Assembly: GCF_036323735.1 (NCBI RefSeq)
Contig: NC_086024.1
Span: 70,238,924-70,302,923 of the forward strand
DNA length: 64,000 nt
Source of the DNA: Rattus norvegicus
Lineage: Eukaryota > Chordata > Mammalia > Rodentia > Muridae
Direction: 5' to 3'
Part shown: positions 47,600-59,745 of the stretch, piece by piece
Numbering within the stretch: position 1 is the stretch's first letter
Layout: every line of letters starts with the position of its first letter
Translations under genes and position numbers: made by a program
Notes under the pieces: generated by a model
Databases searched by the model: none
The model's input: the letters and a program-made list of their open reading frames with translations, nothing else
What the model was told of the DNA's origin: nothing

Positions 47600-48250
47600 C
47601 CAGAATTTCTCCTGTCAAAAGGAAATGCAGGGACAAATATTCGAGTAGAATCTGAAGGAAAGGCCATCCAGAGACTGCCCCACCTAGGGATCCATCCTAT
47701 CTGCAGGTACCAAACCCAGACACTATTGCTGATGCCAATAATGGTTACTGACAGGAGCCCAGTATAGCTGTCCCCTGAGAGGCTCTGCCAGAGCCTGACC
47801 AATAACAGATGCGGATCTATACAGCCAACTATTGAACCGAGCAAGGGACCCCAGTAGAGAAGTTGGGGCAAGGACTGAAAGAGCTGAATGGGTTTGCATC
47901 CATGTAGGAAGAAAAAAACACCAACCACCCAGATCCCCAAAACTCGCAGGGACTAAACCACCAACCAAAGAGTACACATGGGGGTCCCCATGGCTGTAGC
48001 TGGATATGTTGCAGAGGAAGGCATTATGTAGAATCACTGAGAGGGAGTCCCTTGGTCCTATGGAGGCTTGATGACTCACGATAGGGGAATGCGAGAGCAC
48101 TGAGGCAGGAGTTGGTGGATATGTGGGGGAGCACACTCATAGAGGCAGGGTAGTGGATAAGGGGTTTGTGGATGGGAAACTAAGAAAGGGGGTAACATTT
48201 GAAATGTAAATAAATAAAATAACCTATAAAAAATGAAAAGAAAAAAAGAA
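47600..48250 (+). mobile_element. Lx-like L1 3'UTR
   Basis: AAAGGCCATCCAGAGACTGC (47662-47681), CTGAGAGGCTCTGCCAGAGC (47776-47795) and 'AAAGAGTACACATGGGGGTC' lead into an AATAAA-containing tail (48207-48250). It is 5'-truncated and parallel in structure to the copy at 19950-20553. Confidence 0.88.
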
Positions 48251-48376
48251 ATTGTATATTGACATCCAGTTGCTTTGTTATCCTCGAAGGACTGGAATTA
48301 TGGAATATGCTTCGGTAATAAGGACAGCACTCTCATGAATGGAAATCATGTCCTCTTTATTGATGCAGAGTTGTGG

Positions 48377-48414
48377 TTTTTGTTTTTTTTTTGTTTTTTT
48401 TTTTTTTTTTTTTT
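48377..48414. repeat. Oligo(T) tract
   Basis: A T-run with two G interruptions, 25 bp from a 4.5SI pseudogene. It may be the A-tail of an element otherwise missing. Confidence 0.8.
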
Positions 48415-48438
48415 GGCCTTTTCTCCCATTTCCTTATA

Positions 48439-48487
48439 TTTTTGGTTCTGAGCCTAGCCTTTAATAGCTGAGCCATCTCTTCAGCCC
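48439..48487 (-). pseudogene. 4.5SI RNA retropseudogene, 5' half (copy 3)
   Basis: A minus-strand insert of 49 nt starts GGGCTGAAGAGATGGCTCAG (48487) and ends CCAAAAA (48439). It lies between two perfect copies of TTTCTCCCATTTCCTTATA (48420-48438 and 48488-48506), a 19-bp target duplication. The 4.5SI match actually runs on through TATAAG into the duplication, so target and RNA share CTTATA. Two or three substitutions separate it from copy 2. Confidence 0.9.
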
Positions 48488-48506
48488 TTTCTCCCATTTC
48501 CTTATA

Positions 48507-51464
48507 GAGAAAACATATTGCCTGTGATATGCAAATGAATCGTCACCAGACAGCATATCTGCCAGCATAGTATCTTTGGTATGTGATCTCTAGAACCACA
48601 AGAAAGATGTTTTTGTTCTGTACAAGCTCCTCTGTCTATGTGGATGTGTTCGGAATCTTACATAGTGCGACCCACCATCCTCTTGATACCTGTTGTGGTG
48701 TACTGAGTGCTGGGCTCTAGCTCTGAGACCTACATGAGGTGTTTCTCTGGCAGCATGGATATTTCTATGGTCATTTTGCTTTTAAGGAGAGTAGTGTCGC
48801 CTGCTGTCAGCAAATTTTAGACTACAGCATGACATTCTCTTGGATTATTTAGTATTTTATCTCTTGCTTAATCTATTTCTTTGTTAATTTCACTCTACGT
48901 GACAGAACTAGAGTGAATTTCTCTTTTTCTTATTTTAAGGTTCTTTTAATGGGACTATATCATTCTTTCCTAAAATAAAATTTCTCATAATTCCATTAAT
49001 ATTTATGGTTTAAAATTTGAGATGGTTTGTTTTCAGTTTCTCTTCCCAAAGTGTTGTGATATGCTGCTCTTTTGGCTGCTGACTGCCTCCCCAAACACTT
49101 GGATTTCTACTATTATTCATGACAGTTTGCATTTCATCATTTTGAAAACAAATGCCTTTCTATGGCTCACTGCAGAAACAAAATGCTTTTTTATTGTTTC
49201 AGTTCAGATTGGGAATTTTAATGTGCTGCATTATTGCTGATGAAGCCCAGTCACAACAGGGAACGTTCTACATTTGTTATAAATTTTAGCCACTTTAAAA
49301 CTAATTGTGATTTTGGTATAACTAATTATTTTGGAGATAATGAGAGGCCGAGCAAAAATGTCAACATTAGGAACAAATGTTTAAAGACTTCCTATCTTCT
49401 ATGTGTAAAGTAAATTTCAAGAGACTTGGCGAATGCATTACCGAGTCTTTATTGGATTGCCAGGGCAACACTGACATGGGCCACCTCTAGGTAAGATTGA
49501 AAATCAGTAAGAGCATTGTAATAAGACGCTTGAATTATCTCAAATTGTTTGAATGAATGTGTACTTAGAGGTAAGATCTTTAGAAAGGCTTTTAAGAGTA
49601 GTGAACTTCTAGGATTTATTTCCTTGATCTGCATTGGCTCAAAAGCTAATCCATATTTTAAGCACTAATGTAGTTCACAATACCCTCAAGAGTGTCAGAA
49701 ATCTGGCCACTGTGCTGAGCTGGAGTTTGAGTGTTACCCAATGAGGCCCTAGGGAAAGAGTAGATATTAAAAGCAGCAAGCACTGAGAAGGCAACCCATT
49801 GGGGAAAGGAGCTACATCCTTTTCTGACTGGATCTAAGCTCAGTGACCCAGATGAGGCAGAGTGACCCAAGAATTTTCCCCCAAATACTTGATTTTCAGA
49901 GCTACTTCAAAGTCTTAAAACATCATAGCTTATACATGAGGAAAACGTGGAAATGCTGTCAGATTACATTAGGACTATTCTTGTGCTTGATGTATTTATA
50001 CACACACTTGAAGGAATTAAATCGACAATAAATTAATGACTATAGAGAAAAGGAAAACAAATACATGTAGCATACTACACTCTAGTGATGTCAGCTTATT
50101 TTCGAGTAAGCGAATTTTACATTCCACACCTGAGCAATGCATGAGTGTGTATGACATGCTCAGATTCCAAAGCGGTCAGGATATGTCAGAAAGCCACACG
50201 TTGATTTAACTTCAATTTCACAGGGAATGAAAGGTTCTTCTTAATATTTTCTATGAAATGATCAGAATCCTTCCTTAGAACTTATTATTGACGCTTTTAT
50301 TCAACATTAGAATTCTTGTAGAGCAGCTGGGAATTTCCAGACTTTTAGAAAAAGTGCTTCAGTTATGGTATTTCTTTTTTAACACAGAAAGAATCAATAA
50401 GGGTCAGCTCTTTAGGATTAGAAGATCCGCCAAATACTGGAGGGATTTAAGAGAGATTTTGTTCCTTTCTGGCTGTCAGAAGGTCAGAGTCAATTTGATG
50501 CCATACTTTTGTTTTTGTTGTGTGGTGATCTCAAAGCCTTCACCTAGGTATAGCTCTAAAGGAGAATGCCAAACAGCAAAGGAATACAGAGGGGGAAAGT
50601 TTCACAGAAGTTTTAAAGCTTCTTATGAAAGATTTCTTAAAGAAAACTGAAAAATAAAAAGTTAAAGTGGGGCACGGAAGCCTTAGAAGTTTTGGCTTGT
50701 GAGCTCTCAGCACCGCAGGAAAAATAGTTTGTCAATCTTGATCTAAATTTAACAGGCAATATGCAGGTGGCAAGGCATTTTGTCAAATATCTGTAGTAAT
50801 GAGGATCCTCTTTACTTCCTATGAGTTTGCAGGTTTCTAATTACATATTAGAAACTCCATATGTAAATTGGAACTAATATCTCCCCACATTTTTTTGTAG
50901 TTCAGCAACTATATTTGCTGGAGGAATTACACACATTTAAGCAAGTCAGATGCAATTGCAAAGCCAGTTCTTTTCTCCATATTCATAAAGAACCAATGAT
51001 GTGTGAACTGATAACTTCCATTTGCAGAGGTTTATTCCATGTTCTACTGGCCTCACATCAATTATGTTTAGTATTAAAAAGACATTTCAGCGACATTACT
51101 CATCTATAAAGCTATTTGAAAATATATTTTTGTATCAGATATATGGCATGGTAGTCTTTAGGGAAGGAGTTCTTTCTTCAATCCCACTATAAATTACTCT
51201 ATCTAAATGATAGTAAAATAACATTACAGCACTACCCATTAGAAGTCAGCCTGCCATGCTAGATGAGATGATAATTAGGTGGTATGTGGATTCATCTTTT
51301 GTCAGGGTCAACTTTGTTCTATGTGGCAGCAATGTTCTGTAGGCTCCTTGTAATGATAGCAAACTGGGCTTCAGAATTCTTTGTTTTTTTAGATTGCTTC
51401 AGATCCAAATGAAAGCTTTTTGTTTTGTCTAAAAAAATTTCCCAACTTCCGCAGCATCAAGGCT
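48507..51464. other. Repeat-poor unannotated DNA
   Basis: No L1, ID, B1 or B2 that I can recognise. The longest frame (50288-50650, 120 codons, plus) shows no known domain, no nearby promoter signature and no splice context I trust. Confidence 0.4.
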
Positions 51465-51640
51465 TAGAGTGAAAGCTTTAGATTTAAAAATCCAGTCCTG
51501 CTAGTGGCTAACTGCATCACAAAGTCAGATGACTTAAATTCAGTTAATTCCACTGCAAATCTATTGCAATAATACAAACTGCTTCCTAAAGTTGTGAAAA
51601 GAATTAGATGAGTGAATAAATGTAGTGTGGCTTTTTAGTG
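51465..51640 (+). mobile_element. MIR-like SINE (tentative)
   Basis: The order 'GCTTAGAGTGAAAGC', 'CCAGTCCTGCTAGTGGCTAA', 'AAGTTGTGAAAAGAATTAGA' and 'GAGTGAATAAATGTA' follows the ancient mammalian MIR from head to tail. Strongly diverged. Confidence 0.5.
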
Positions 51641-53438
51641 AATAGAAACAGTACCGTCATCAGAGCCAGAAATCAGACGGCCACTCTACGTCACACATCT
51701 AACTGTAGATCAAGCTTGACTATGAATATTTTTGTTAAAATATCCATCCTAGATGACTTTGTCTCCTTGTATGCATATTTATCTTTTATAAGCAGAGTCT
51801 TGGTTGTACCTTTTATATTTCTAACAAAATAATCATAAGATTTCCAAGTTAAAAATTGTTCTCCTTACTGGTTGCTAAGATGATTGTCACATCTTGTGAG
51901 AGGTCTTTACATCTTTTAGAAAAGCAAATATTTCTCCAATGTAGATAAAAAATTAAGTATACCCAAATCTTCAATTTCAGTTGTAAGTGTGAGTTAGCCC
52001 TTTCCATTTGGTTCAGTTTTAACATATTCTTTCACTTAATGTACCCTGACCTTGTAGACTGCTTAACTCCTAACATCCACACCTTAACTACAGTCTGACA
52101 AATGTTTCTGTCTGTTGACTCACAGAACTCATGATTTATATTCTTTATTATGCTGGCAGTTCTGCAAACATGACATTTAAAAATCCCTTTACACTAATGC
52201 TATTATCCTTCTTTAAATGAACTCTTCCTCTAAAAAAATACATTGAGTTTGTCGCTCTGGTCCTCCTTTAAATTTCTAACAATTATTTATAGAGTGCATG
52301 CTTAATAGTCCATGAATAATATACAAATAAACTACAGGACTGTTTTCATTTTCTTTTTCTCTTAGATGAAGAACCAGCCAATCTTCCCCTGTTTCCTGGC
52401 AATTTAGACCTTTGAAGAATTGGACCTCTGTGCTACCTCTTACACTTGGTAGTTGACTATTCAGGTCTTACTTTTCTTTGATATAAAAATATTACTAACT
52501 GGCATATTAGTTTCCTATGATATAATGATAAACTGCCAAAAAGATAGTTACTGAAACAAAAGAAATATATTGCCCTAAAACACTATGACTAGAAAAACTC
52601 AACAAAGTATTCTCTGTGTTAAAGTGAAATTATCTGGTGTTGCACTCATTTTTAGAAACTCAGGAACAGACCAGTTTGTATGTGTGAATGTGTGTGTGTG
52701 TGTGTGTGTGTGTATAAATGTATGTATATATTATGTATGTACATATTTATTTATTCATTTTTGGTTCCAGAAACCAGATACATTCCTTGGTTCACAGACA
52801 CTCTTTTTGCTCTTAAAAACAAAATTAGTAGATGAGTTATTACTTAATTTTATCACATACACCTCCTTTATCTCCCTTTTCTTCAATGCTGAGCAAGTAA
52901 CTAAGTCATACAAGTTAAATTGGACATACTTTCTATCTTCAAGCTGTAACTATAGCAAAAAGTCCCAAATTTTATATATATATTAGGTTATGTTGATCAT
53001 AATACTTGACACTTATGTAGTATGTGTATGATTTTTAATCTCCTAGCCTAATTCATTGTACTTAATCTGAAAATATTTAACAAAGGTTTTCTCACATAAT
53101 TTTGTTTTCATTGGTCTTAAAAGCTTTCATTTTTATGTGTAGTATCATACAGGTAGCTCCAATTTTACATATGGGTTTATGCTCTATGAAAACATGAAGA
53201 TTACATTTCATGTTACATTAGTTGAAGATTATATTTTGTCAATGTTTAACCAAGCTATGTATACTCTTTAGGTTTATTTAGAAAAATAGGAACTGTTTAA
53301 AGTGTTGTTTATAAGAGCTAATATTACTTACCCACACATTATTTTAAGATTGCATAGCTAAAATTATATAATTCAGATTTTTTGAACAAGAATCAGCTTA
53401 TACAGTGTTGAAATTATTTTCCACAAATCTCAGTGCTC

Positions 53439-53439
<1 letters not shown>
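51641..53439. other. Repeat-poor unannotated DNA with one GT tract
   Basis: A GT run at 52690-52714. The stretch 52505-52680 faintly resembles an old mammalian MER-type repeat ('TTAGTTTCCTATGATATAAT'), but too weakly to annotate. Confidence 0.4.

Positions 53440-53486
<47 letters not shown>
53440..53486. repeat. (CA)n microsatellite
   Basis: About 23 uninterrupted CA units. Confidence 0.95.
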
Positions 53487-53489
<3 letters not shown>

Positions 53490-54449
53490 TCTCAGAAGTA
53501 TTTCCTTGTTACCATTAAAATAGTATCAGCAAGGACACTGGAACAAAGTAAACTGATAGAGTCTGTACCACTATTACTTAGTGTAAACTGAATAAGACTA
53601 GATATTTTTCTCAGAGTGAAGCAGATGTGTGATCTGGAATGTTAACAATAAAATACTTCAGATAAGCAATTTGTAGATTATTTTAGAGTATCTCCTGTCT
53701 GGAATATCTATACTGGGAATTATGCAGTCACTTATAAAGCAAGTGGCAATAAGTGGAAATGAGGAAAATGGAGAATACTTATAATATTTCTCTCCTAATA
53801 GTTGAAAACATTAAAGAAACTTGAAGTCCTAAGATGATGCAATTCTGAAAAACAAAAGGATGTCTTGCTTTCAAAACTGATTAAAAAAACAGATGAAACT
53901 TGGGCGTTATCAGGTTTTATAAACTAGTTCTCTACTTGTTTTGCATGAATTCCCAAAGGTATGATATAACTCCATATCAATGCAGACACTTCCTAATAAC
54001 AGTCAAAATTAGAATCCCAAGACTTGTGATGCCGATGGCTGTTGGATGGAAGTTTGCCTTCAAATCCAACATTTCTACCATCAAGGAACAGGAAATCCAT
54101 AAAACTCACAAAGAAAACAAAAATTACATATCTTGGAAGGCAGGCAGTGAAAGATTCCTAAAGTCCCCTCAACAGCACTGCAGAAGCAATAAGCACCTTC
54201 TAAAGGAGGACACAGCTTGCACAGAGCTTTCCCAGACATGTAGAGGTTCTTAAAGTTGTACAGAGAACTTTTGTGAGTCTGCATCTGTTCTGAGATGTGC
54301 CTTTGTAGTGACATAGCTGCATTTTTTGAGTTATTTCTTCTCCTTATAAGTAATCCCTACCCCTAAATCTCATTGGTCCACCAAGTTAGTCTTTAATACA
54401 ATCAATTTTGACCTATTCCAGTCTGTAATTTGTTGGAGAGATGGGTGCA

Positions 54450-54452
<3 letters not shown>
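53487..54452. other. Unannotated DNA
   Basis: A 117-codon frame (53900-54253, plus) has no recognisable domain. No dispersed repeat seen. Confidence 0.35.
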
Positions 54453-54502
<50 letters not shown>

Positions 54503-54524
54503 TTAGACAGACGACAGTAGATAG

Positions 54525-54555
<31 letters not shown>

Positions 54556-54581
54556 GACAGACAGACAGACAGATAGATAAG
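54453..54581. repeat. Compound (GT)n-(GATA)n-(GACA)n microsatellite
   Basis: A GT run (54453-54501) is followed after 16 bp by GATA units, a GACA block (54556-54570) and more GATA. Confidence 0.95.
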
Positions 54582-57500
54582 AAAGATACCTCCCAAGGAA
54601 AATTCTTTCACCGAGTCTCATTTGCTGCAACCCACTAATGTCCTTCTTTTTTATTATTAAAATTTCTTTGTAACAAATTCAACATATTGAAATGGGCACA
54701 CCATAGAAGAGCATGTGCTTTTTCCAGAAATAAATGAATAATGGCAGCATTTATTACTAAAAAAAATCGTTCCCTGTAGCTTGATTTAAGGTCGATTTTT
54801 TTTCATCAGGATGTTGTGGACATATTAAGGCCTAAGATTCTAATTGGGAATAATCATCTCAAGTTCTAGTACACACAGCAAAGTTATACCTCCCTAGTAG
54901 ACTGATAACAAGGACAAAGGTATTCAATACTTTTTAAAAGCTGAGATATGCCTCTTAATTTATACAGTGTGCCACTGATAGCACGAGTGAACTAGCTCTC
55001 ACATCTAAATCATGTGTGTTTTGGCTGTTTGTTACACCTTCAAGATTGTAGTAGACTCATTTAAACCAAATAGTTTCTTCTGCCACTGCAAAATAGTAGT
55101 TTGTTCTGAAGAAGTATGGAATGAGATTTTATGATTGGCCTAAATGCTAATTTTATTCCTAATATGTAATAATATCCACCAAAATGTTTAATCAGGGTCT
55201 ATCTATAAGTGTGATGTGAAAAGCACAGTTTCATTTCCCTACTTGAAATAATCCAATGTGTAAGCAAAAAGTAACATGGGGCTAATTTTCAGAAAAGTTC
55301 AATATTAAATAAAGTTTTATGTCAATAAAAATGTCCAGTATAAGAATAAGATGTTAGTAGATGGAGCAAAGTAAGCAAAATGGTTATTGTCTAGATATAA
55401 TGCTATTGTCTAACAGCAACAAAATATTGTGAGATTCTTTTACAATTTTTCACTAATGCCTAGTATGTTCATATATGCAGTTAGGTCTCTGAAACCTACT
55501 TTCAGAAAAACCTTAACATGAGGCCATACACATCAAGCAGATTTTAAGATCAAGAATGCAGTTTTATGACTTAATAATGTCATCATTTGTTTGAAACCAA
55601 GTTGCTCATTTTCCACTGTATAGATTTCATTCTGTCCTTAATAAGAAAATAGAATATTCCTGTGAGTGTGTTTGCTTCTCTGAAGCTATAATATAAAATA
55701 AAGCATAAATCAAAGGTGTTTTGACAGATGAACAATACAATTTGGAGCAGGATGGAAATTTAAGAAGAGAGAGCGAGCGAGTAGCTGATAAAAGATGAGT
55801 TGGGCTGTGAGGATTGATGCTGGAGCTGGAGACAGCACTGCAGATCAGATGCTCACTGGCTTTTCAGCAAGCCTGGTGACTCATTCTACAGAAATGAAGT
55901 TTGTGATCTGTAATGAAAAGCTTTTTCTCGACACTGCAAGCAAATTAGCAGGTATTTTGTGGCAGGAATGTTAATGTTATCTCTCATTTGTTTTCTAGCA
56001 GGAGCATGTTAACAGTGCAGGTTTGAAAAGAATTTCACTTTTATAACATCAGGTGCCGAAGGTATTAGAACAAGGTCACCTCTGTAAAGTAATGAGGGAA
56101 AATTAGGTTATAAACATGCAGTGCCTAAAAATATATTCAGTCTGCTCTGCAGAGTGAATGCAATATAGGATCGCCCCAAATTGCTAATTTTCTTTTACTC
56201 CAAATGACACTCAGCCCCAAAGCTGAATTCAGAATCGTGAATAATAAACTAGACAGGGTGGAGGTGGGTTTCTGAGCCTCATCATAGCAAACAAATCACA
56301 GCCAATGGAGTCCAAATGCCTGGATATAGATACTACGTGACTTATAACTTATAAAACATAAAGTTACCATGCTTTGTATGAAAATCCTCAAAGGCCCATC
56401 TTGCCTGTTTGGGAGAAATACTACCATGGGCAAAGGAGACATAGAAAGGGAATGCTTGACTAGAATGGCATTAAAGAATAAAAGAGTACAGTGGTTGTTG
56501 GGAATTTAATCAAAATTAGGCTAAGGACAAAAAAACAAAACAGTGGTAATAAAGTCCTTGGAAAGTGGCAACTAAAGTGCGATTTGCTTTCTTCATTTTA
56601 TGCACTCATATAACAATGGGTCATCTGAGCAGAAAGACTACCAGATCTGAGTAATCAGGTCCCGGGCAGGAGACCATCTTCTATGATGAACCATTAGGCA
56701 CAAATGACCTGCCTCTGCAGACTAGAATAATCATCCTGACAGCATTCCCTGGACCAGAAACAGACATGCTGATGCTGCTTTTCATCCTGTCTGCATATCA
56801 TTGGCCCACTTGACTCACCTTCCATATCCCAGGCGATGATTTCTCACTCAACTACATTAAAGCCTAGTGTGATCCACTTTGCCTTCCAATCCTAATTTTA
56901 ATGTGGAGATTTAATTGTGAGTACCAATCCCGACACCAAAGCAATATAACAGCTTAATTCCTTGATTAATTAACAAGACAATAATAAAATAAGCAGGAAG
57001 ATAAAAGAGTGTTTGGAGTAACAATAAAAACGTGCTAACTTGGAGATAATTTTAGCACAAATTTAATTATAAATTAAAATGCCCTGTTTACTGAAAATCC
57101 TTTGACCAGGGTTATTGATAGGCTCATAATGGTTGTATGCTGATCTGAAAGTTAATGCATCTGAAATTGGTTGTTTATGAAGGTTCATTAGCCTAATAAG
57201 TGATTAAGTATTTCATTCAAGTACTTCACTTTACAGGTGCCAATGCTGAGGCTTACTGAGAGAAAAAGATTAATAGGAATTCGCAAACTGATATAGACAA
57301 TCATAAAGAAAGCAGCACTCATGTTTCATTATTTTTGTTTCTTTCAAAACAAGGTAAAATACTAAATTTTATGTTTGACTAGCATAGTACTTCTCATACT
57401 TTCATTATCTTTATTACAAATGTTCAGGGACTGTTGTGAAGTGATTGAAAATGCCAGGGGTTAAGGCAAATGCATATGTTGTCTTCACTTCTATACATGT

Positions 57501-58386
57501 GCTCCAGTGCAGAACCGACTGAGTAAGAAACAAGGAGCTACTAGGAGATGGATTACAAAATGTTGCATTTCCTTTAGTTCAGGACTTGGAGTCCCATTTT
57601 ATTTCTGAATAACACATTAGAGTAGATTTAATGATGAACATAGAAAATGCCCTGTGCATGTTTCCTCGGATCCTGACATATATTCAGTTAGCAGTGGGAC
57701 ATGTATCAAGGAACAAGCCAGGGTGAGTGTAACATAGATCTCAATTTTGAAGAAAACTCAGAAAATAAATCAATGCTTCTCTAAAGGTTATAAAGTAATG
57801 TGGGAAATATTTGAGCTCTAGTGATTACAAGATCAGAAGATTAAAAAATAACCCTGAGGATGTACTTTGGGAACAGCTTCCTCCGATGATCTATGGGAGA
57901 TTTATGAGTGACTTGAAATCGTTTTTGATTGGAAATAACTTTAACCCTAGAAATACATTAGGGCAGAATAGGAAAGATGGTGGGAACATTGAGAAAAGAA
58001 TATCTTTTTTTATGTATGCTCTAACCCAGGACACTGCAGGAGCTTGGCAAGTCTTTAACACTCACAGTTTGGTCACATTCTAAAAGGCAACCACTCACAT
58101 CTGAATGAATAAAACAATGGTAATTTAGTGCATCTAAAGCCAAGCAAAAATGGTGCAAGTTTCTATGACAAAGAAATAATATAAGGACTGAGAATACTCT
58201 ATAGAGGTGATTAAAGTTATCTTACAATTCAAATTTACAAATATGTTTTCTCTGTGTGTGTCTAAATATGACAAATACTTGAAAGGTAGCTCTGAGAGAC
58301 AAAACTAAATCCAGTGCTATAAAAATGTTTAAGCACAGATTTTTATGGAGTCAAATGTTTACCTAATAAGTTATTTGAATTTAGAG
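54582..58386. other. Repeat-free DNA, candidate conserved non-coding region
   Basis: Nearly 4 kb with no dispersed repeat or long microsatellite. Sub-regions 55760-56240 and 56840-57280 have mixed composition with homeodomain-type TAATTA cores (for example 56964-56974 and around 57061-57080). A 90-codon frame at 57811-58083 has no recognised domain. I suggest enhancer-type function only as a possibility. Confidence 0.4.
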
Positions 58387-58400
58387 TCAAAGTTTCTATT

Positions 58401-58495
58401 TTTTTTTTCTGGTTCTTTTTTTCGGAGCTGGGGACCGAACCCAGGGCCTTGTGCTTCCTAGGTAAGCGCTCTACCACTGAGCTAAATCCCCAGCC
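58401..58495 (-). mobile_element. ID element (copy 4) with 14-bp target duplication
   Basis: The core is at 58422-58495 with an A-rich tail at 58401-58421 (minus strand). TCAAAGTTTCTATT is perfectly repeated at 58387-58400 and 58496-58509. A few core changes (GCGC to GCAC, GGC to AGG at the end) are private to this copy. Confidence 0.97.
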
Positions 58496-58509
58496 TCAAA
58501 GTTTCTATT

Positions 58510-59129
58510 AACAGTCAAGATGCAATCTGAATTCCCAATTCACACTAAGTCATTGCCTATCTTCCTTGCTTACCCAGTCTTATTGTCTGGTACATTCTGT
58601 TTAGCATAGCTCAATGCTAGGTTTGGAAAGGAAAGGAGACCTTAGTTGGAGATTAGCCTCTCTGACTAAGGCTTCCCTAGATGGATAAAGAGAAATAGAA
58701 CATGTGGTTGTTGCAGAAGAAGAATTTACAAAATAGATTGTCTTTTCCTTTTTTCGGTATAATTAATAACTTTCTTTTAAAGGGGGTAGATTATTACAAA
58801 TAGTCATTAGTATGGATTTAAAGATGTTTTTCCCCAAAAAACATCCTTGAATTTTGTCTTTTAAGTTGTTTATAGATAAAACAATGATAAATAGAAAGTA
58901 TGTCCTTGGTGAGTATGACACATAGCTCTTCTAATTGCTCTATGTTTTATTATTGTGTTTCTGTACAGAAAGTTACATGGAGCACAAATAAGACAAAGGG
59001 TTGAAACTTGGTAGCTACTGTCTCATTGTGCAAAAGGCAAATATTGTGTCAAGGAATAATATAGTCTCAGAATGAAGCCAAATGAACAAGACATACATAC
59101 TAGTAGCACAGTCACTGACAGATATACCC
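58510..59129. other. Unannotated DNA
   Basis: No gene or clear repeat was recognised. Confidence 0.35.
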
Positions 59130-59520
59130 AGGCTGGACCTGGGTCCTCTATGTTTTTGTAGCAGATGTGCAATTTGGTCTTCATGTGGATCCTTTAATAA
59201 TTAGAGCTGTGGGTTCTTCCATGTGTACTCCTTGGTTGGTGGTTTAGGGCCTGGGAGCTTTGTAGGTTCTGGTTGGTTGATATTGTTCTCCCTATGGTGT
59301 TGCAAACCCCTTCAGCTCCTTCAGTCTTTTCTCTAACTCCTACATTGCAGACCCTGTGTTCATTCCAATGGTTGGCTCAAGCATCCGTCTCTGTATTTGT
59401 TAGGCTCTGCCAGAGCCTTTCAGGAGACAGCTACATTAGGCTCCTATCAGCATGTACTTCTTGGCATCCTCATACTGTCTGTATTTGGTGTCTGTATATG
59501 GAAGGATCCCCAGGTGGTGT
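59130..59520 (-). mobile_element. Lx-like L1 3'UTR piece, inverted
   Basis: TACTCCTTGGTTGGTGGTTT (59226-59245), TGGTGTTGCAAACCCCTTCA (59295-59314) and AGGCTCTGCCAGAGCCTTTC (59402-59421) are the reverse complement of the 3'UTR motifs seen at 20051-20380 and 47662-47990. No tail. Confidence 0.8.
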
Positions 59521-59745
59521 TGCCTGCCTTTGTATTCCCTTCCCCAGCTGGTCTAGGTGAAAGAGACTGTAATTAGCATTACTGTAACTTGATGTGCCAG
59601 GGCAGGTTGGTACCCATTGGGGGCTTTTCATTCCCTAAGGAGAAGAGAAAGAGATATATGAGAGGGTGAGACTGGGCAAACAATAGGGAGGGTGGCTACA
59701 ATCTGGATATAAAGTGAATAAATAAATAAATGAAAAATCAAACAT
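59521..59745 (+). mobile_element. L1 3' end with tail, head-to-head with the preceding piece
   Basis: ACTTGATGTGCCAGGGCAGG (59587-59606), 'TTGGTACCCATTGGGGGC' and 'GGATATAAAGTGAATAAATA' match the terminal 3'UTR of another rodent L1 type, ending in an (AATA)n tail. Confidence 0.65.

Noticed and set aside
14926..48487. The 44-54 bp elements as an internally deleted B2 SINE subfamily
   Set aside because: The sequence through AGGCTAGGCTCACAACCAAA fits 4.5SI RNA continuously, so no deletion needs to be assumed; B2 similarity reflects the shared ancestry of 4.5SI and B2.
50288..50650. 120-codon plus-strand frame
   Set aside because: No domain, no family resemblance and no splice or promoter context; consistent with chance in 64 kb.
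53900..54253. 117-codon plus-strand frame
   Set aside because: Not recognisable and without supporting context.
57811..58083. 90-codon plus-strand frame
   Set aside because: Protein-like composition in parts, but no acceptor or donor that I trust and no family match.
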